DNA of 64,000 nucleotides from the NCBI GenBank assembly GCA_018524725.1, contig JAEUWP010000449.1:1-64000 (forward strand), read 5' to 3'. Position 1 is the stretch's first letter; every line of letters begins with the position of its first letter. Below are positions 35,578 to 46,462 of this stretch, one piece after another. The DNA comes from Podaxis mareebaensis (lineage: Eukaryota; Basidiomycota; Agaricomycetes; Agaricales; Agaricaceae). The translations under genes were made by a program, and so were the position numbers. Below the pieces are notes generated by a model. That model made no database searches. It was not told the DNA's origin and saw only the letters and a program-made list of their open reading frames with translations.

Positions 35578-37577
35578 ATGTCCCGTAGCTCTGAGGAAGA
35601 CTACAAGAAAGGCTTCAACGACGACCATGGTGTCACTGAAGTCGACGAAGCTGAGGACTCTAAGAACCCGGAAGCACGTCGACAAATTGGACTCTTTTCC
35701 GCTGTTTTCATCATCTTTAACAGAATCATTGGTACAGGGTGAGTCGCCATCCTACTTGGCATTTTGATGCGCACTGACTGACTTTACTGTGTGCGTAGGG
35801 TCTTCGCTACCCCAAGCTCAATTCTCGGCCTTAGTGGGAGCGTCGGTTTATCCTTGTGCGTTTTAGTAGCCCTCCCTGTTCGAACTCCTTCAACAGCGTG
35901 CCATATAGGTTCATGTGGGTGATTGGTGCCATCATCGCTTCCGCTGGAATGCAGGTTTACATCACATGGGGCAGTGTACGTATATCTGGATTCTGGTGTG
36001 CGCAGTCAGGCTCAAGGTTAACACGCTCATCACTAGGCTGTTCCAAAGAACGGCGGTGAGAAAAATTATCTGGAATACTTGTTCCGCAGACCCAAGTACC
36101 TTATCACATCAGTCTTCGCGGCGAATGGCGTTCTACTTGGTCAGTCCGACTCACACAGAATCAAGGATACGTGCCAATTAATGCTTTAAATCCTAATATC
36201 CAGCTTGGGCAGCGGGCAACTCTCTCGTCTTTGGCGAATACATCCTCAAGGCCGCAAACGTGGAGCCCGGAAGATGGACTCTCCGACTCGTGGGCTTCGC
36301 CTGCGTCACATTCACTCTCCTTGTTCACGGAACCGCTCTCAAATGGGGTCTCCGCCTGCAGAACTTTCTAGGAGTGTTCAAGATCATCGTCCTTTTATTC
36401 ATCATCATCACCGGTTTCGTTGCTCTTGGAGGCCACATGAAGATACCCAAGCCGCACAACTTCAGTCATGCATTTGAAGGTACGACAGCAAGCGCTTCAT
36501 CATTCTGTCTGAGTCTGTACAACGTGAGTTATGCGTCATCCCTTATTAGCAGTTGGCTGACGTTTATATTTGATGGTCGTGCAGGTCATCTGGTCATACA
36601 TCGGCTTTAGCAACGTAAACTATGCTTTAGCTGAAGTCAAGAATCCACAGCGTACCTTGAGAATTGCGGGTCCGCTTGCTATTGGCGTCGTGACAGTTTT
36701 GTACATCCTTGCCAATATTGCCTACTTCGCCGGTGCGACCAAAGAGGAGATCACCGGCTCAGGTCGACTCGTTGCCGCCCTCCTTTTCAGGAACGTTTAT
36801 GGCCCGAGGGCTGAGCGTGCCTTGTCCGTTTTCGTCGCTCTTTCTGCGCTGGGTAACGTGCTCTCTGTGGTAAGCCCCGTTTTTCCTCGTTTGTACGTAA
36901 ACCCAACCGCTTTCCAGGTATTTTCCCAAGGTCGTGTTAACCAGGAACTCGGACGCGAGGGCGTCCTCCCGTTTAGCAGGTTCTGGGGGTCGAATCGGCC
37001 TTTTAATGCCCCTCTCACTGGCCTTGCACTTCGTACGTCCTCGCAGCATTTGATTATTACTTTCTTGACAACTAGGCCGGTCCAGATTGGGCTGTATGCA
37101 TTATCGTCATTTTTGCCCTTCCTCCGGGTGACGCATACAACTTCGTCATCAATGTGGTAAGTATGGCTTGTTCCTCCCGTGCGGGGTTTGCGAGCTGAAG
37201 TCTTCTAGATTTCATATCCGCTTTCTGTCATTAACGCTGCCATCTCCTTCGGGATCATCTTTCTTGCCTTTCTGCCTTACAAGAACTGGCCACCAGTTCC
37301 TATCTACGGACTTGTGGCTGCTGCCTTCTTTGGCGTCGCTAATACCTTCCTCTTCATTGTACCCTTGACGAAACCACCTCCCGGTGGTGAGCCATACGAG
37401 GCCTTGCCGTACTGGACTCATGCTGTTGCAGGGTGGGCGGTGTTCGGCCTGGGATTCTTGTACTGGGTTGTGTGGGCAATTGTTTTACCGAGGGTAGGTG
37501 GGTATAGATTAGAGAGGGTATACGAGGTCGGACCAGATGGTTTGAAGAGACATGTATTCAGACGAGTTCGGGATTAA
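35578..37577 (+). CDS. MUP1-like amino-acid (methionine-type) permease, copy 1
   Basis: Predicted 12-TM plasma-membrane permease of the APC superfamily, most like yeast high-affinity methionine permease Mup1. About nine exons. TM1 begins in IFNRIIGTGVFATPSSIL, the conserved substrate-binding glycine loop. Further landmarks: MQVYITWGS, FGEYILKA, LLVHGTALKWGLRLQNFLG, SYIGFSNVNYALAEVKNP, RIAGPLAIGVV, SQGRVNQELGREGVLPFS, LPPGDAYNFVINV and KPPPGGEPYEALPYW near the end. Stop TAA at 37575-37577. Introns are 50-60 nt. Two further copies lie at 52348 and 54577. Substrate is inferred from the family only. Confidence 0.9.
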
Positions 37578-37711
37578 TAGATTCCTCAGTGTATTGCATG
37601 TAATATCTTAAAAGTTGCTTATCATGTCAATTAATTTAATTCACTCTTTGGAAAACCAGCTTCTGTGATCCTTAAGGGGAAGAAAATTGAATTCGCTTAA
37701 AATACATGGTT

Positions 37712-38272
37712 TCACAACTTCCCCGCTTTCTGAGTATGAATTCCACCAACCCAATGGCGTTTCTGATCTGTGAATATCTCCGCCTTGGGCACTGCAGGTG
37801 GAAACCAGTGAGTACGAGTGACGACAATATCTACCATCGAGACTCACACCAGTCGATTTCGTGGTCCAGGGTACCCAATGTAACAATTATGAACTTCTTG
37901 GAACGCTCCGGGTCGGTGCTAGCAAGGAGAACGTTGGAGCCGCATTCGGAGCAGAATTGTCGGTCAAGCGCAACACCGCTTGTAGTTTTGGTGTCCCTGA
38001 AAACTTTCAGCTTCTCCTGTCCCTCGACGACGCGCACTTGCTGTGCAGACACGTCACCATGTCCATTCCATCAACATCAGTACATGTCATATGTAGACAA
38101 TGGAACGCACCTCCCGCAAAAAAAAGCCATTTGACATAAACGCTGATCCCGTTGCTTTCCTGCAGTTGACACAGTGACAGACTCGAAATGTGATTGGGTT
38201 GCCGTGGATTTCATATTTCACAGCTTCGCACAGGCATGAACCGCGACGAATCTCTTCCGCCCTTGGAGACAT
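37712..38272 (-). CDS. GFA/CENP-V-fold zinc protein
   Basis: Small member of the glutathione-dependent formaldehyde-activating (GFA) family, 144 aa. Three exons, 38111-38272, 37848-38040 and 37712-37791, join in phase. Zinc-binding cysteines: GSCLCEAVKYE near the N-terminus, VCHCVNCRKATGSAF, and FCSECGSNV in exon 2. The end PKAEIFTDQKRHW followed by a short tail is usual. Members are annotated as GFA enzymes, but biochemical activity is proven for few, so formaldehyde handling is uncertain. It converges on the permease at 35578-37577 with 134 nt between stops. Confidence 0.9.
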
Positions 38273-38499
38273 GGTTGAGTATTACGAGCCTGAACAAGAT
38301 GCAGATGTAGGCTAGAGCGCGGTGTAGTACATAAGACCGCACCCCACTCAGCGCAGTTATAATGTGCCCGGCTCTGGTTTCTTACTAGCTGCCGGGCCGA
38401 TGAATTACCGCCTGCTGACCTAAGCATTTGTCAGGCTCGGGTACCTATACCTAGTCATCCCCGGTGCTCCTTGAAGGGCTAAACTAGGCTGTATTACCC

Positions 38500-38512
38500 G
38501 TGCCTTCGGCAC
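38500..38512 (-). terminator. Helitron 3' terminal hairpin
   Basis: Perfect 5-bp stem GTGCC/GGCAC with a GAA loop (minus strand), 12 nt before the terminal CTAG at 38484-38487. In Helitrons this structure is proposed to signal the end of strand transfer; it is not a transcription terminator. Confidence 0.85.
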
Positions 38513-38526
38513 TCTCTGACTTCTGC

Positions 38527-38619
38527 ACACAATCTAATTCAGAGTTCTGTACACAAACTAATTCAGAGTTCTGTACACAAACTAATTCATAGTTCAAAGC
38601 ACAATCAGATTCAGAATCC
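38527..38619. repeat. Tandem 24-nt repeats inside Helitron 3' end
   Basis: Three 24-nt units close to ACACAAACTAATTCAGAGTT plus CTGT, then a fourth degenerate one. Units one and two differ at two bases. They lie 15 nt inside the terminal hairpin. Confidence 0.85.
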
Positions 38620-38655
38620 AAAGCCATTATTCTACATGTTACATAGTGTTATACA

Positions 38656-41600
38656 TTATATCTGTCCAAGTTGAAGTCCTGAAAGTACTTCTTTGTACAC
38701 TATATTCATAGTCCTCCTGTTGTCCTCCAGCTCTGGTAACAGGACTTTAATCCTCCTTCCTGATGTACACCTTGAGAGAGCCACATATAGTTGTCCATGA
38801 GAGAACACAGATGTCTCCAAGTTAATCCCAACATGCTTCACTGACTGTCCCTGAGACTTGTTGATAGTCATTGCAAATGCAAGTCGGACTGGGAACTGTC
38901 TTCGTTTGAGAGGAATAGGTAGGTTCTCTGATGATGGTTGCAAGGTAATCCTAGGAATCAAGGCTATCTGGCTATGAAACTTGGGATCATTACTGATGAT
39001 CCTACACCTCAGAACTCTCCTCTCTATCTTCTCCACAATCATCCTAGTCCCATTGCACAATCCTCTGGATGGATCCAAGTTCCTTAGAAGCATTACTGGA
39101 CAATGCTCCTTAAGGACCAACTTTGCCAGTGGCAAACCACCTACATTGAGTGAGTTGAGGTACTCTGGTGGATAAGGCTGGTAGTTGTTCATCTGGTCAT
39201 TCTCCAGCTCAATAGAGTCAGCACTCATGAGAAGGTGGGATGGAACTTCAGGTTGGAACTTGCCAAGAATTGAAGCATTGAGAATGTCGACTTCATCATT
39301 CCTGGCAGAGAGAATGGTGCAATCCAGGAAGTATTGATCAGGCATGGGGAATTGGATATTAGGATAGATGGAGTTGATCAAGGAGTCTAGGTTAGGGCAA
39401 CACATAGGAGCAGGAATCTGGAGAGTATGATCATTGGGTAAGTCATTTCCAGCTCCAATGTTGAGTAACCATCTAGCATGATCAATGCTGTCTGGAGTCT
39501 GCTCCAACCTCATGTTATGAATCAGGTAGTGGACAGTAATGTTATTCCAGAGAGGGGATTTGCATAAGGAGGCTTGAACAACATCTTGTCTTGATCCATG
39601 AGGGACAACAGGAAGGGTTTGGCGGAAGTCACCACCAAAAACTGTAGTAATACCACCAAAAGGCCTCTCATTCTAATGAAAAATCATAAGTTATTTATCT
39701 ACTGGAATAATATGAGAATACTCACATTAAACAGGTCTTGGAGACACCTATCAACAGACTTGATGGCATTTCTATGTTGCATAGGAGCTTCATCCCAGAT
39801 GATGACCTTAGTTTGCTGAAGGACTGGCCACATGTGTGAAGTGCGCTTGATGCTGGCAACAGAGGCTTCATCAGCAGGGATAGGGATCTTGAACCTGGAA
39901 TGGGCAGTTCTTCCTCCTATCAACAGTAGAGCTGCAATTCCAGAAGAGGCAACACAGAGAGCAATATGGCCTTGAGATCGAACAGCAGCAGCAATGGTGT
40001 TGAGGACAAAGGTCTTCCCACATCCACCTGCACTATGGATAAAGAGAGATTGACCAAGGTTCTGGTTGACAGAGTCCATGACAGCATTGTAGGCATTAGA
40101 CTGTTCCTGGTTGAATCTTTGTCGATCTTGATCAACCTGAGCTGCTAATTCACCATGGTTATAGTCAAGCTCTGCTGCTAGCATAAAGTTGTCAGCCTGA
40201 TTCTGCCAGTCCTGCTGAGGAAGAGGCATAGGAGGGAAGTCACTAAGAGTTTTTCCAGACTCCATGAGGATTTTGTTGAGGAGGTGAAGACCATAGTCAT
40301 ATACCTGCTCATCTGTGAACCTCATATTCTGATCATGTGCCATGGCTTGGAGTCGTGCTCTACAGTCATCACAGATCTTGGGTCGGAATTGCTCCCAGAG
40401 GTTGAGAGGCTCAGCAGGATGACAGAAAAGGAGGATGACTGCAAATAATCGCCTCAACACATTGCCTGTCTGCATATCTCCAGCCTCAGTCAAACATTGA
40501 ATCCACTCTCTATCATCCTCTAAGATTCCTCTAGCCAAGCATGCCTCTTTGAATGTATTATATAGCTGGCCCTGATAGGTGCGCAAGTCTTCAAAACATG
40601 TGGCACCTGGAACAACTGTCAGGAGAAGCCTGAGGTAGAATCGCTCTCCCTGAACTGGAGAGGCAAAGTACATCCTCCCAATTGCTACTCCCTTTTTCCT
40701 ATGGTTCCAGGTCTTGGTTGTGTTATTATAAGTCCAAGTTTGGGGAAAGTCTTGGTAGAGGATATGGCGTGCATCTTCATTATTTTTGTTAGCCTCAAAC
40801 CAAGCAATGAGTGCTGTTTTTTTTATGTTTCTCCTAGCAAGGACCTCTGCTGCTGTCTGGTCTGGGTTGAAATAGACAGTGTGCTGGTTGGGGAGGTGGA
40901 CAGGAAGACGATAGACAGTAGGATAGGCACCATGTCTGGAGAATTCAAATATATGGCTGCAAGCCTCTACAGGGGATACATAGCGAGCATCAAGATACTC
41001 TTTGATCTCATCCCTGTTTTGATCTCCTACTGCTGCCAATGTGAGGGTTGTCTTGTCATGACCCTTGAAGATGTACTTGTGAATATATTTGACAGAGGAA
41101 ATGGTGACACAAATCTCAATATTAATATGGCAGCGGTACTTTGCACTGAGGAACTTGCAGTGAGGAACAACCCATTGGTTGTCATAGGTAAATCCAGCTC
41201 TCTCAAATGTCCGGTTATTGTTTGGCCTAGTATACTTGGGATAACCATCCTCTCCAAAAAGTGTATCCTCTCTAAACTCCTTGGGAAAATGCTTGCTACA
41301 CTTGTTATTGATCATACAGGGAGCATTGGGATAGCCAGGACCACATGGACCATGCAACATCATAGAAGTAACAACTTCTGAGAGAATGGGCTCAGTCTGT
41401 GGATCAGGAAGTTGGGCAGAGACTATGTGATCAACATGGTTGGCATCTCTGATCTTGTCAGCTGACTTGAGAAATACCAAAAGATGCATGTGAGGAAGGC
41501 CACGTTTCTGATACTCAATTGTATGAACCATGGCTGAGATGTCCCCAAATAGTCCACCCATGATATCCTTGATGAGAGCATTCTTCTTGTGCTCAAAGAC

Positions 41601-44070
41601 TCTAGCAACAATATCTGGTTGATCTGTGGCTGTCTGTCCAAGAAGAAGGTTTTCAGTGATTTCATCCCATCTAGGATTTGCAGTCATGGTGAGGAAGAGA
41701 TCAGGGACTCGGTTGGCTCTACAGATAGCCATAGCATCCTGGAAGAGTTGGTTCATGAAACGCTCACTTCCAAGATGTGAGGAAGGTAGGATGACACGCC
41801 AACCATGTTCCTGGAGTCTGATATTGCCATCTTGGTCACCAATAAGAACATCCTGAAGACCTTGATAGACCTCAGCTCGAAGCTCTTTCTGATTATTTCG
41901 GATCCAGGTGAGCTTGCTCTGTTCAGTGGAGGCCCAAGCATCAACAACATATTGTTGGAACAGCTTGCCACCATAGAACAATGGAGGGTGGGGAGGAGGT
42001 CGGATATGAAAATGATAGGCATAGTAGCATGTTTGGGAAACCCAGGGTGATCGCATCTTTCCATCAAGGCTAGGATATGCAGGCATTTTAGGGTGCCAGC
42101 CATTTTCACCATGAGGAAAGAGGAGGACATAGTGGAGGCAGGAATAAGAAATACTGAGATGGCTAATCCTCTGAAGTCCACCACCTCGTAGACGTAGAAT
42201 GATGTCCCGATGCTCAGACACTTCATCAGCTCCAGCAGTTGGGATAATAACAGACACTTCCTCAGCAGATGGAGCATTGTATCTCCTCTGGTCTGTGACA
42301 GGATTAACATGTAGCTGAGCAGAGATATTGTGTTGCTCATGCTCAGGCTTTCCCCTCATGGTGTCATGGGCCTGCTTATAAGCAGCAATGTAAGGATGAG
42401 TATGGTGAAGCATATCTTGGAGTTCATTCAGGACAACATGGTCAAGATCAGCATTGTCATTATTGTCATTTCGCTGTCTATTGTTCTCTTGTCTGTAGTT
42501 GAGCTGGTTGGCAGAGTCAAAGAAGTAGATCTGAGCATAGACAGGGTTCTGTCCAGGAGGAGGGATGAGGGCACCGGAGAGGTGGCAGAGTTCACCACTG
42601 ATTTTGAAGCAGTAGGGACCTGATGTCCGAGTGACAGACCGGTCAATCTTGACTCCAATTGATGTAAAAGCAAAAGTGGCATTGTAACGTTGAATGTGGT
42701 TTTTGAAGCCAGCAGCCTGAGGACTATCTCCAGCCATGAAGCCCTTGAGTACAGGACTATCATCTAAAGGATGATAAGGGAGTAGCCTGATCTGGTTTTG
42801 CAGGCAGCAAACACCAAACTGAATATTATGTCGTCTTGATTTTGACAGCTTTTCACAGTCAAAGTGAAGGGCTTGGCAACACTGACATATAATACTCATA
42901 GGGCCCAGACTGTGTTTTTGAACAGTACCATCAATATAGGGCTGACATCCTTGTGGAATACGTTGGGGTCGAGGAGGAGGAGGAGGGAGAACATCATTAT
43001 TATTGGCTTCATTCATATTGATAGCTTCATCATCAGCTTGCTGGTTGTCATCTGGAGCTGGAGGTGGGGACTGAGCTCTAAACTGTTCAAGATTGGCCAA
43101 GGCCTGTAGTGCCAAGTTGTCATCATCCTCTAAAAATATATAGTTAATTTAATATTCCAAATAACAACCTAAATACATACCTGGAGGTCCTTGATTGTTA
43201 TCATTTCCTCTTAGTTCACCTTCATGTTCATTTCTCCACTCATTCAATGCTCCCAAAAAATGTTCCTGTCTTCTCTGTTGAGCCAACCTTTGTTCTTCTT
43301 CTCTCATTCTCTCTCTTCTCCTTAACTCTTGTTCTTGGTATTCTTGATGAGCTAACACTTGCTGCTCTCTTTCTCTATGCTCCTGATATGCCAGTCTCTC
43401 TCTCTCCATCCTTTGTCTGATTTCTTCTGCTTCTTCCTCTCTCTGTCTCTGTTCTCTTTCCTGCCTTTCTCTAAGCTCAGCAAGAGCTGTATCTAAATCT
43501 AGTACTGGAGGAGGTGCTACTGGTTCACCTTGTCTCCTATATCTACGGATAGGAGGGGGGGCAGGAGGAATATTTCTGAGAAGAGGATTAACTGAAGGAG
43601 CCCTAGAGGGTCCAGCTAGTATATAGTCAGGAATCTGAACTGGAGGAGGAAGATTCAGTGCAGCCTGAATATTCCTCTGGTGAAGTGGAGGAGGGAGTGC
43701 ATTGGGACTACCCAATTGCATAGGAGGGGGGAGTACATTGGGATTGCCCAATTGTACAGGAGGAGGGAGTGCATTGGAGATACCCAATTGCATAGGAAGT
43801 GGGAGTGCATTGGAGATACCCAGTTGCACAGGAAGTGGGAGAGGGAGAGCTGAAGGAGTAGGTGTGGGTGAAGATGGCTGCTCAGGAAGTGGTGGTGGTG
43901 GTCTACTATGGTCCCACTGCCCTCCTCTTCCAGTAGGCTGAGCAGGGCTCTGTGTTTGCTGTTGATCAGGAGTGGTGGGGTTGTTGGTGGTAGTGGAAGG
44001 TTGCTGAGGATTCCTGAACACAATTCATTAGTTTTACAGCAATTATTGGCAAAGAACTCATTACTCACAT
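38656..44070 (-). CDS. Helitron Rep-helicase (RepHel) protein
   Basis: Rolling-circle initiator and 5'-3' helicase, 1,751 aa if the model is right: exons 44069-44070 (AT), 43181-44013, 39726-43129 and 38656-39672, all in phase and without internal stops. The N-terminal 280 residues are low complexity (Pro/Gln, with repeats like LPLPMQLGISNALP) and a Glu/Arg coiled coil. The Rep domain has the HUH motif GLPHMHLLVFL and the two-tyrosine motif KYIHKYIFKGHD. FLTMTANPRWDEI is typical of Helitrons. The PIF1-type helicase follows: Walker A SAGGCGKTFVLN, Walker B VIIWDEAPM, then FGGDFRQTLPVVPHG and, near the end, AFAMTINKSQGQS. The start codon would be split by an intron (AT|G); a start elsewhere upstream remains possible. 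Its AT-richer codon use differs from host genes. Confidence 0.9.
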
Positions 44071-45266
44071 CTTTTCAAAAGTTTAGAATGCTCAGAAATG
44101 TAATATATGGTGTCAAGAGATATGTAGGATGTCAGAAAAAAAATTCTGAGGCAGTAGGCACGGAGGGACAATGGTGGTAAGAAGAAAAGATTGTTGACTC
44201 ACAATGCTGTGTTAGTGCAGTGAGGTCAAGTGCATTGTGATGCGAAATCAATGATAACTGATGCGAGATCAACGAATCAATGATGACTGATGTGAAACCC
44301 AATAAGTGGGAACTTTTTCAAATTTGTCAGCATTAGTCAAAATTCTTCCCACTGACGAAGCAGGATCACTCTCACGCCCGTTGTCGCATTCTTTATAGAA
44401 GATATGGTTTATTGTGGTCGCCAGCTTCAACTAGGTATCTCGTCAGCCTTGCCTGTTATTATCGGCATCGCAAGGAATTTTGACCGTTTCTATGCAGCTG
44501 ATCACAATTCCCATCACCGTACATCACGGCAGAAATGACGCTGCTGTGCTGGCGTTTGAACGCTTAGACAGTGTCCTTCACGACGATCCGAGGAGTACTC
44601 AACTAGGTAGTTAATCACTATTGATGGGTGATTCATAAAATGCTGTTTCCCAGATGCTTCATGATGAAGCAAGAAGCCCAGAATCCAACCCTGTCCGCTA
44701 TTTTCCGCCCGACCAACGACTCTGGTCTGCGTGTCTTCATTCCACGAATATAAATACACATGGCGCACAGGGCCTTCCATCAATTAGCTCAACACTGCAA
44801 TTGCTGCAAAGACCCGGCTTAATAGCATTTTCTATCTGAAACGACCCGACACTTTCCATTGAGATCAAGAGCTTCCACTTTTGTCGTGCATTTAGATCAC
44901 ACCTTGATTTTACAGCATCTTCCCGTCTCATAACCTCGTTTCGCCTTCTCAAGCAATGACTCACGACGTGACCTTGGGACACACTCAAGTTACGGTACCC
45001 GCCTACTGCCCCGGCAGGATATTAGCAACATTACAGCCCCACGTTTTCATTGTCGTGCATCGACCTTTCCCTCCCCCCTAAATGCAAAGTACGCTTCCAT
45101 TCCCTCATACCTCGTGCTTCGACTCATATATGCTTGCACCCACAGTCCGCAACAGCTTGTGCTTGGACACGCAAGATTTGAAATCCGAATCTTTCTGCGT
45201 GTTCGAGAGCTACAACAAAACCCCGGGCAAATTCCCTCTATCTTTCATCGTCCATGATTCCCGACT
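44071..45266. other. Right flank of Helitron and intergenic region
   Basis: Contains the Helitron leader and 5' end, with repeated ATCAATGATxACTGATG units at about 44,247-44,300. Then comes host sequence with a TATAAATA box near 44,748. No gene recognised. A C-rich pyrimidine run precedes the gene at 45267. Confidence 0.5.
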
Positions 45267-45959
45267 ATGAATCCTACCCCCGAGCAGCTGATGATTGGCA
45301 AGAGATTGCGAGACCTCTCCGCATCTTGGATACGCTCTCTTCGAGACACACTTCAAATGTTTGCGACAATCCCACGGACGCATCCCAACTATCCCTTTCC
45401 TTCCGATTTCCCGTTCTCAAATGCACCCCTACGAGAGAAGATTCACTGGATAGAGGAAGTGGGGGGACGAGCGATGCCTTACGGGTTCATTGTGCACTTT
45501 GAATATCATCTTGATACCACTAATGACTGGTCCCCTGCCATTTGGATTGTACGATCCGGCGGTACGTTTCCATCTGAACTTTGCATCACATCACTTATTG
45601 ACTTTGATTGGACGTCAGCGATGTCCATTTTGGGCAGGGTGGAAATTGATTACCACATTTTAAACGACAGCGACTCTCCTCTGACCATCAATGCCGACCT
45701 TGTACTGGAAATGATGCTACAGTCTCTACTACGCGAACAACCTCTGCGACTGTCTAGCAGGGTTATCTCGAACAGTCATCCTGCCGTGTATCCTGGCCTT
45801 CCTGGAAACATAGAAATATTCGAACTTCGAACATTCAGCGGCACGTTGGTGGTAGAAGCAGCAAGGAGGATGGTAACGATCCGGAGGTGTTCCATCTGTC
45901 ATCGTTTCCTTCCTCCTGCTGGACCGAGTGTTTGCATTACTCATTTGTTGACAACGTAG
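45267..45959 (+). CDS. Hypothetical protein, 230 aa, single exon
   Basis: Open frame from ATG at 45267 to TAG at 45959, starting MNPTPEQLMIGKRLRDLSAS. Composition looks like that of a folded protein (VGGRAMPYGFIVHFEYHLD, PAIWIVRSGGTFPSEL). A short Cys/His cluster, CSICHRFLPPAGPSVCITH, lies near the C-terminus and could bind zinc. No signal peptide or membrane segment. No family recognised. Reality is supported by length and composition only. Confidence 0.5.
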   Translation: MNPTPEQLMIGKRLRDLSASWIRSLRDTLQMFATIPRTHPNYPFPSDFPFSNAPLREKIHWIEEVGGRAMPYGFIVHFEYHLDTTNDWSPAIWIVRSGGTFPSELCITSLIDFDWTSAMSILGRVEIDYHILNDSDSPLTINADLVLEMMLQSLLREQPLRLSSRVISNSHPAVYPGLPGNIEIFELRTFSGTLVVEAARRMVTIRRCSICHRFLPPAGPSVCITHLLTT

Positions 45960-46462
45960 AGGCTCACCATTTTCATCAATTTGTCATTCCACGCATCCCT
46001 TCACTGTATTTATTATTGGCGCTGTTTCACTCTCGATGTAGCATTTAGAGCACTCTATCAACCGGTTATGTTCTCTTATTACTATATTTAGCTACTGTGG
46101 GGAAGTAGCTGGAAGCACAAACGCAGAACTGACGCAACTGGAGTTGATGAAACTTCCAGCATAAGTCGATTCATAGGAGTTTTTTACGGCCTATGTCACT
46201 CGCCATCTTTCGCCTAGCCTCCAGTGGCAATCCTCCTTCAACATGGAATGTGGACATCTCTTCAGGAGAATGCAAGGGCTACAAATAACACGTTCACTAA
46301 GGAGGAAAGCGAAACGCCTTTCCGAGAGATCTGCCACGCGGTGTGTTCCTGACTCGCGCATGTGTCTATCTTTAGTGCGCACGTTCCTCAACCTCCATGC
46401 GAGGCATCGTCCAAAAAACCTACAAATACCGAGCATCTGTCACATGAGGATGTTGAAGGACA
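45960..46462. other. Intergenic, no supported gene
   Basis: Between the hypothetical gene and the secreted phytase-like gene. Overlapping frames near 46,190-46,570 on both strands are not convincing. Confidence 0.45.

Larger units (their letters stand above)
38484..44070 (-). mobile_element. Helitron (autonomous, apparently intact), right end not fixed
   Basis: Rolling-circle transposon reading on the minus strand. Its 3' end is at the left: on the minus strand a 5-bp hairpin GTGCC-GAA-GGCAC is followed by 12 nt and CTAG, next to a host T, as expected for Helitron ends. The coding frame has both Rep and helicase parts. The 5' (TC) end lies right of 44,070, perhaps between 44,100 and 44,420, but no unique TC boundary can be chosen. 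Tandem subterminal repeats are present at 38527-38619. Confidence 0.88.

Noticed and set aside
38527..38619. CRISPR-like array
   Set aside because: Units are directly adjacent with no spacers and lie in a fungal Helitron end.
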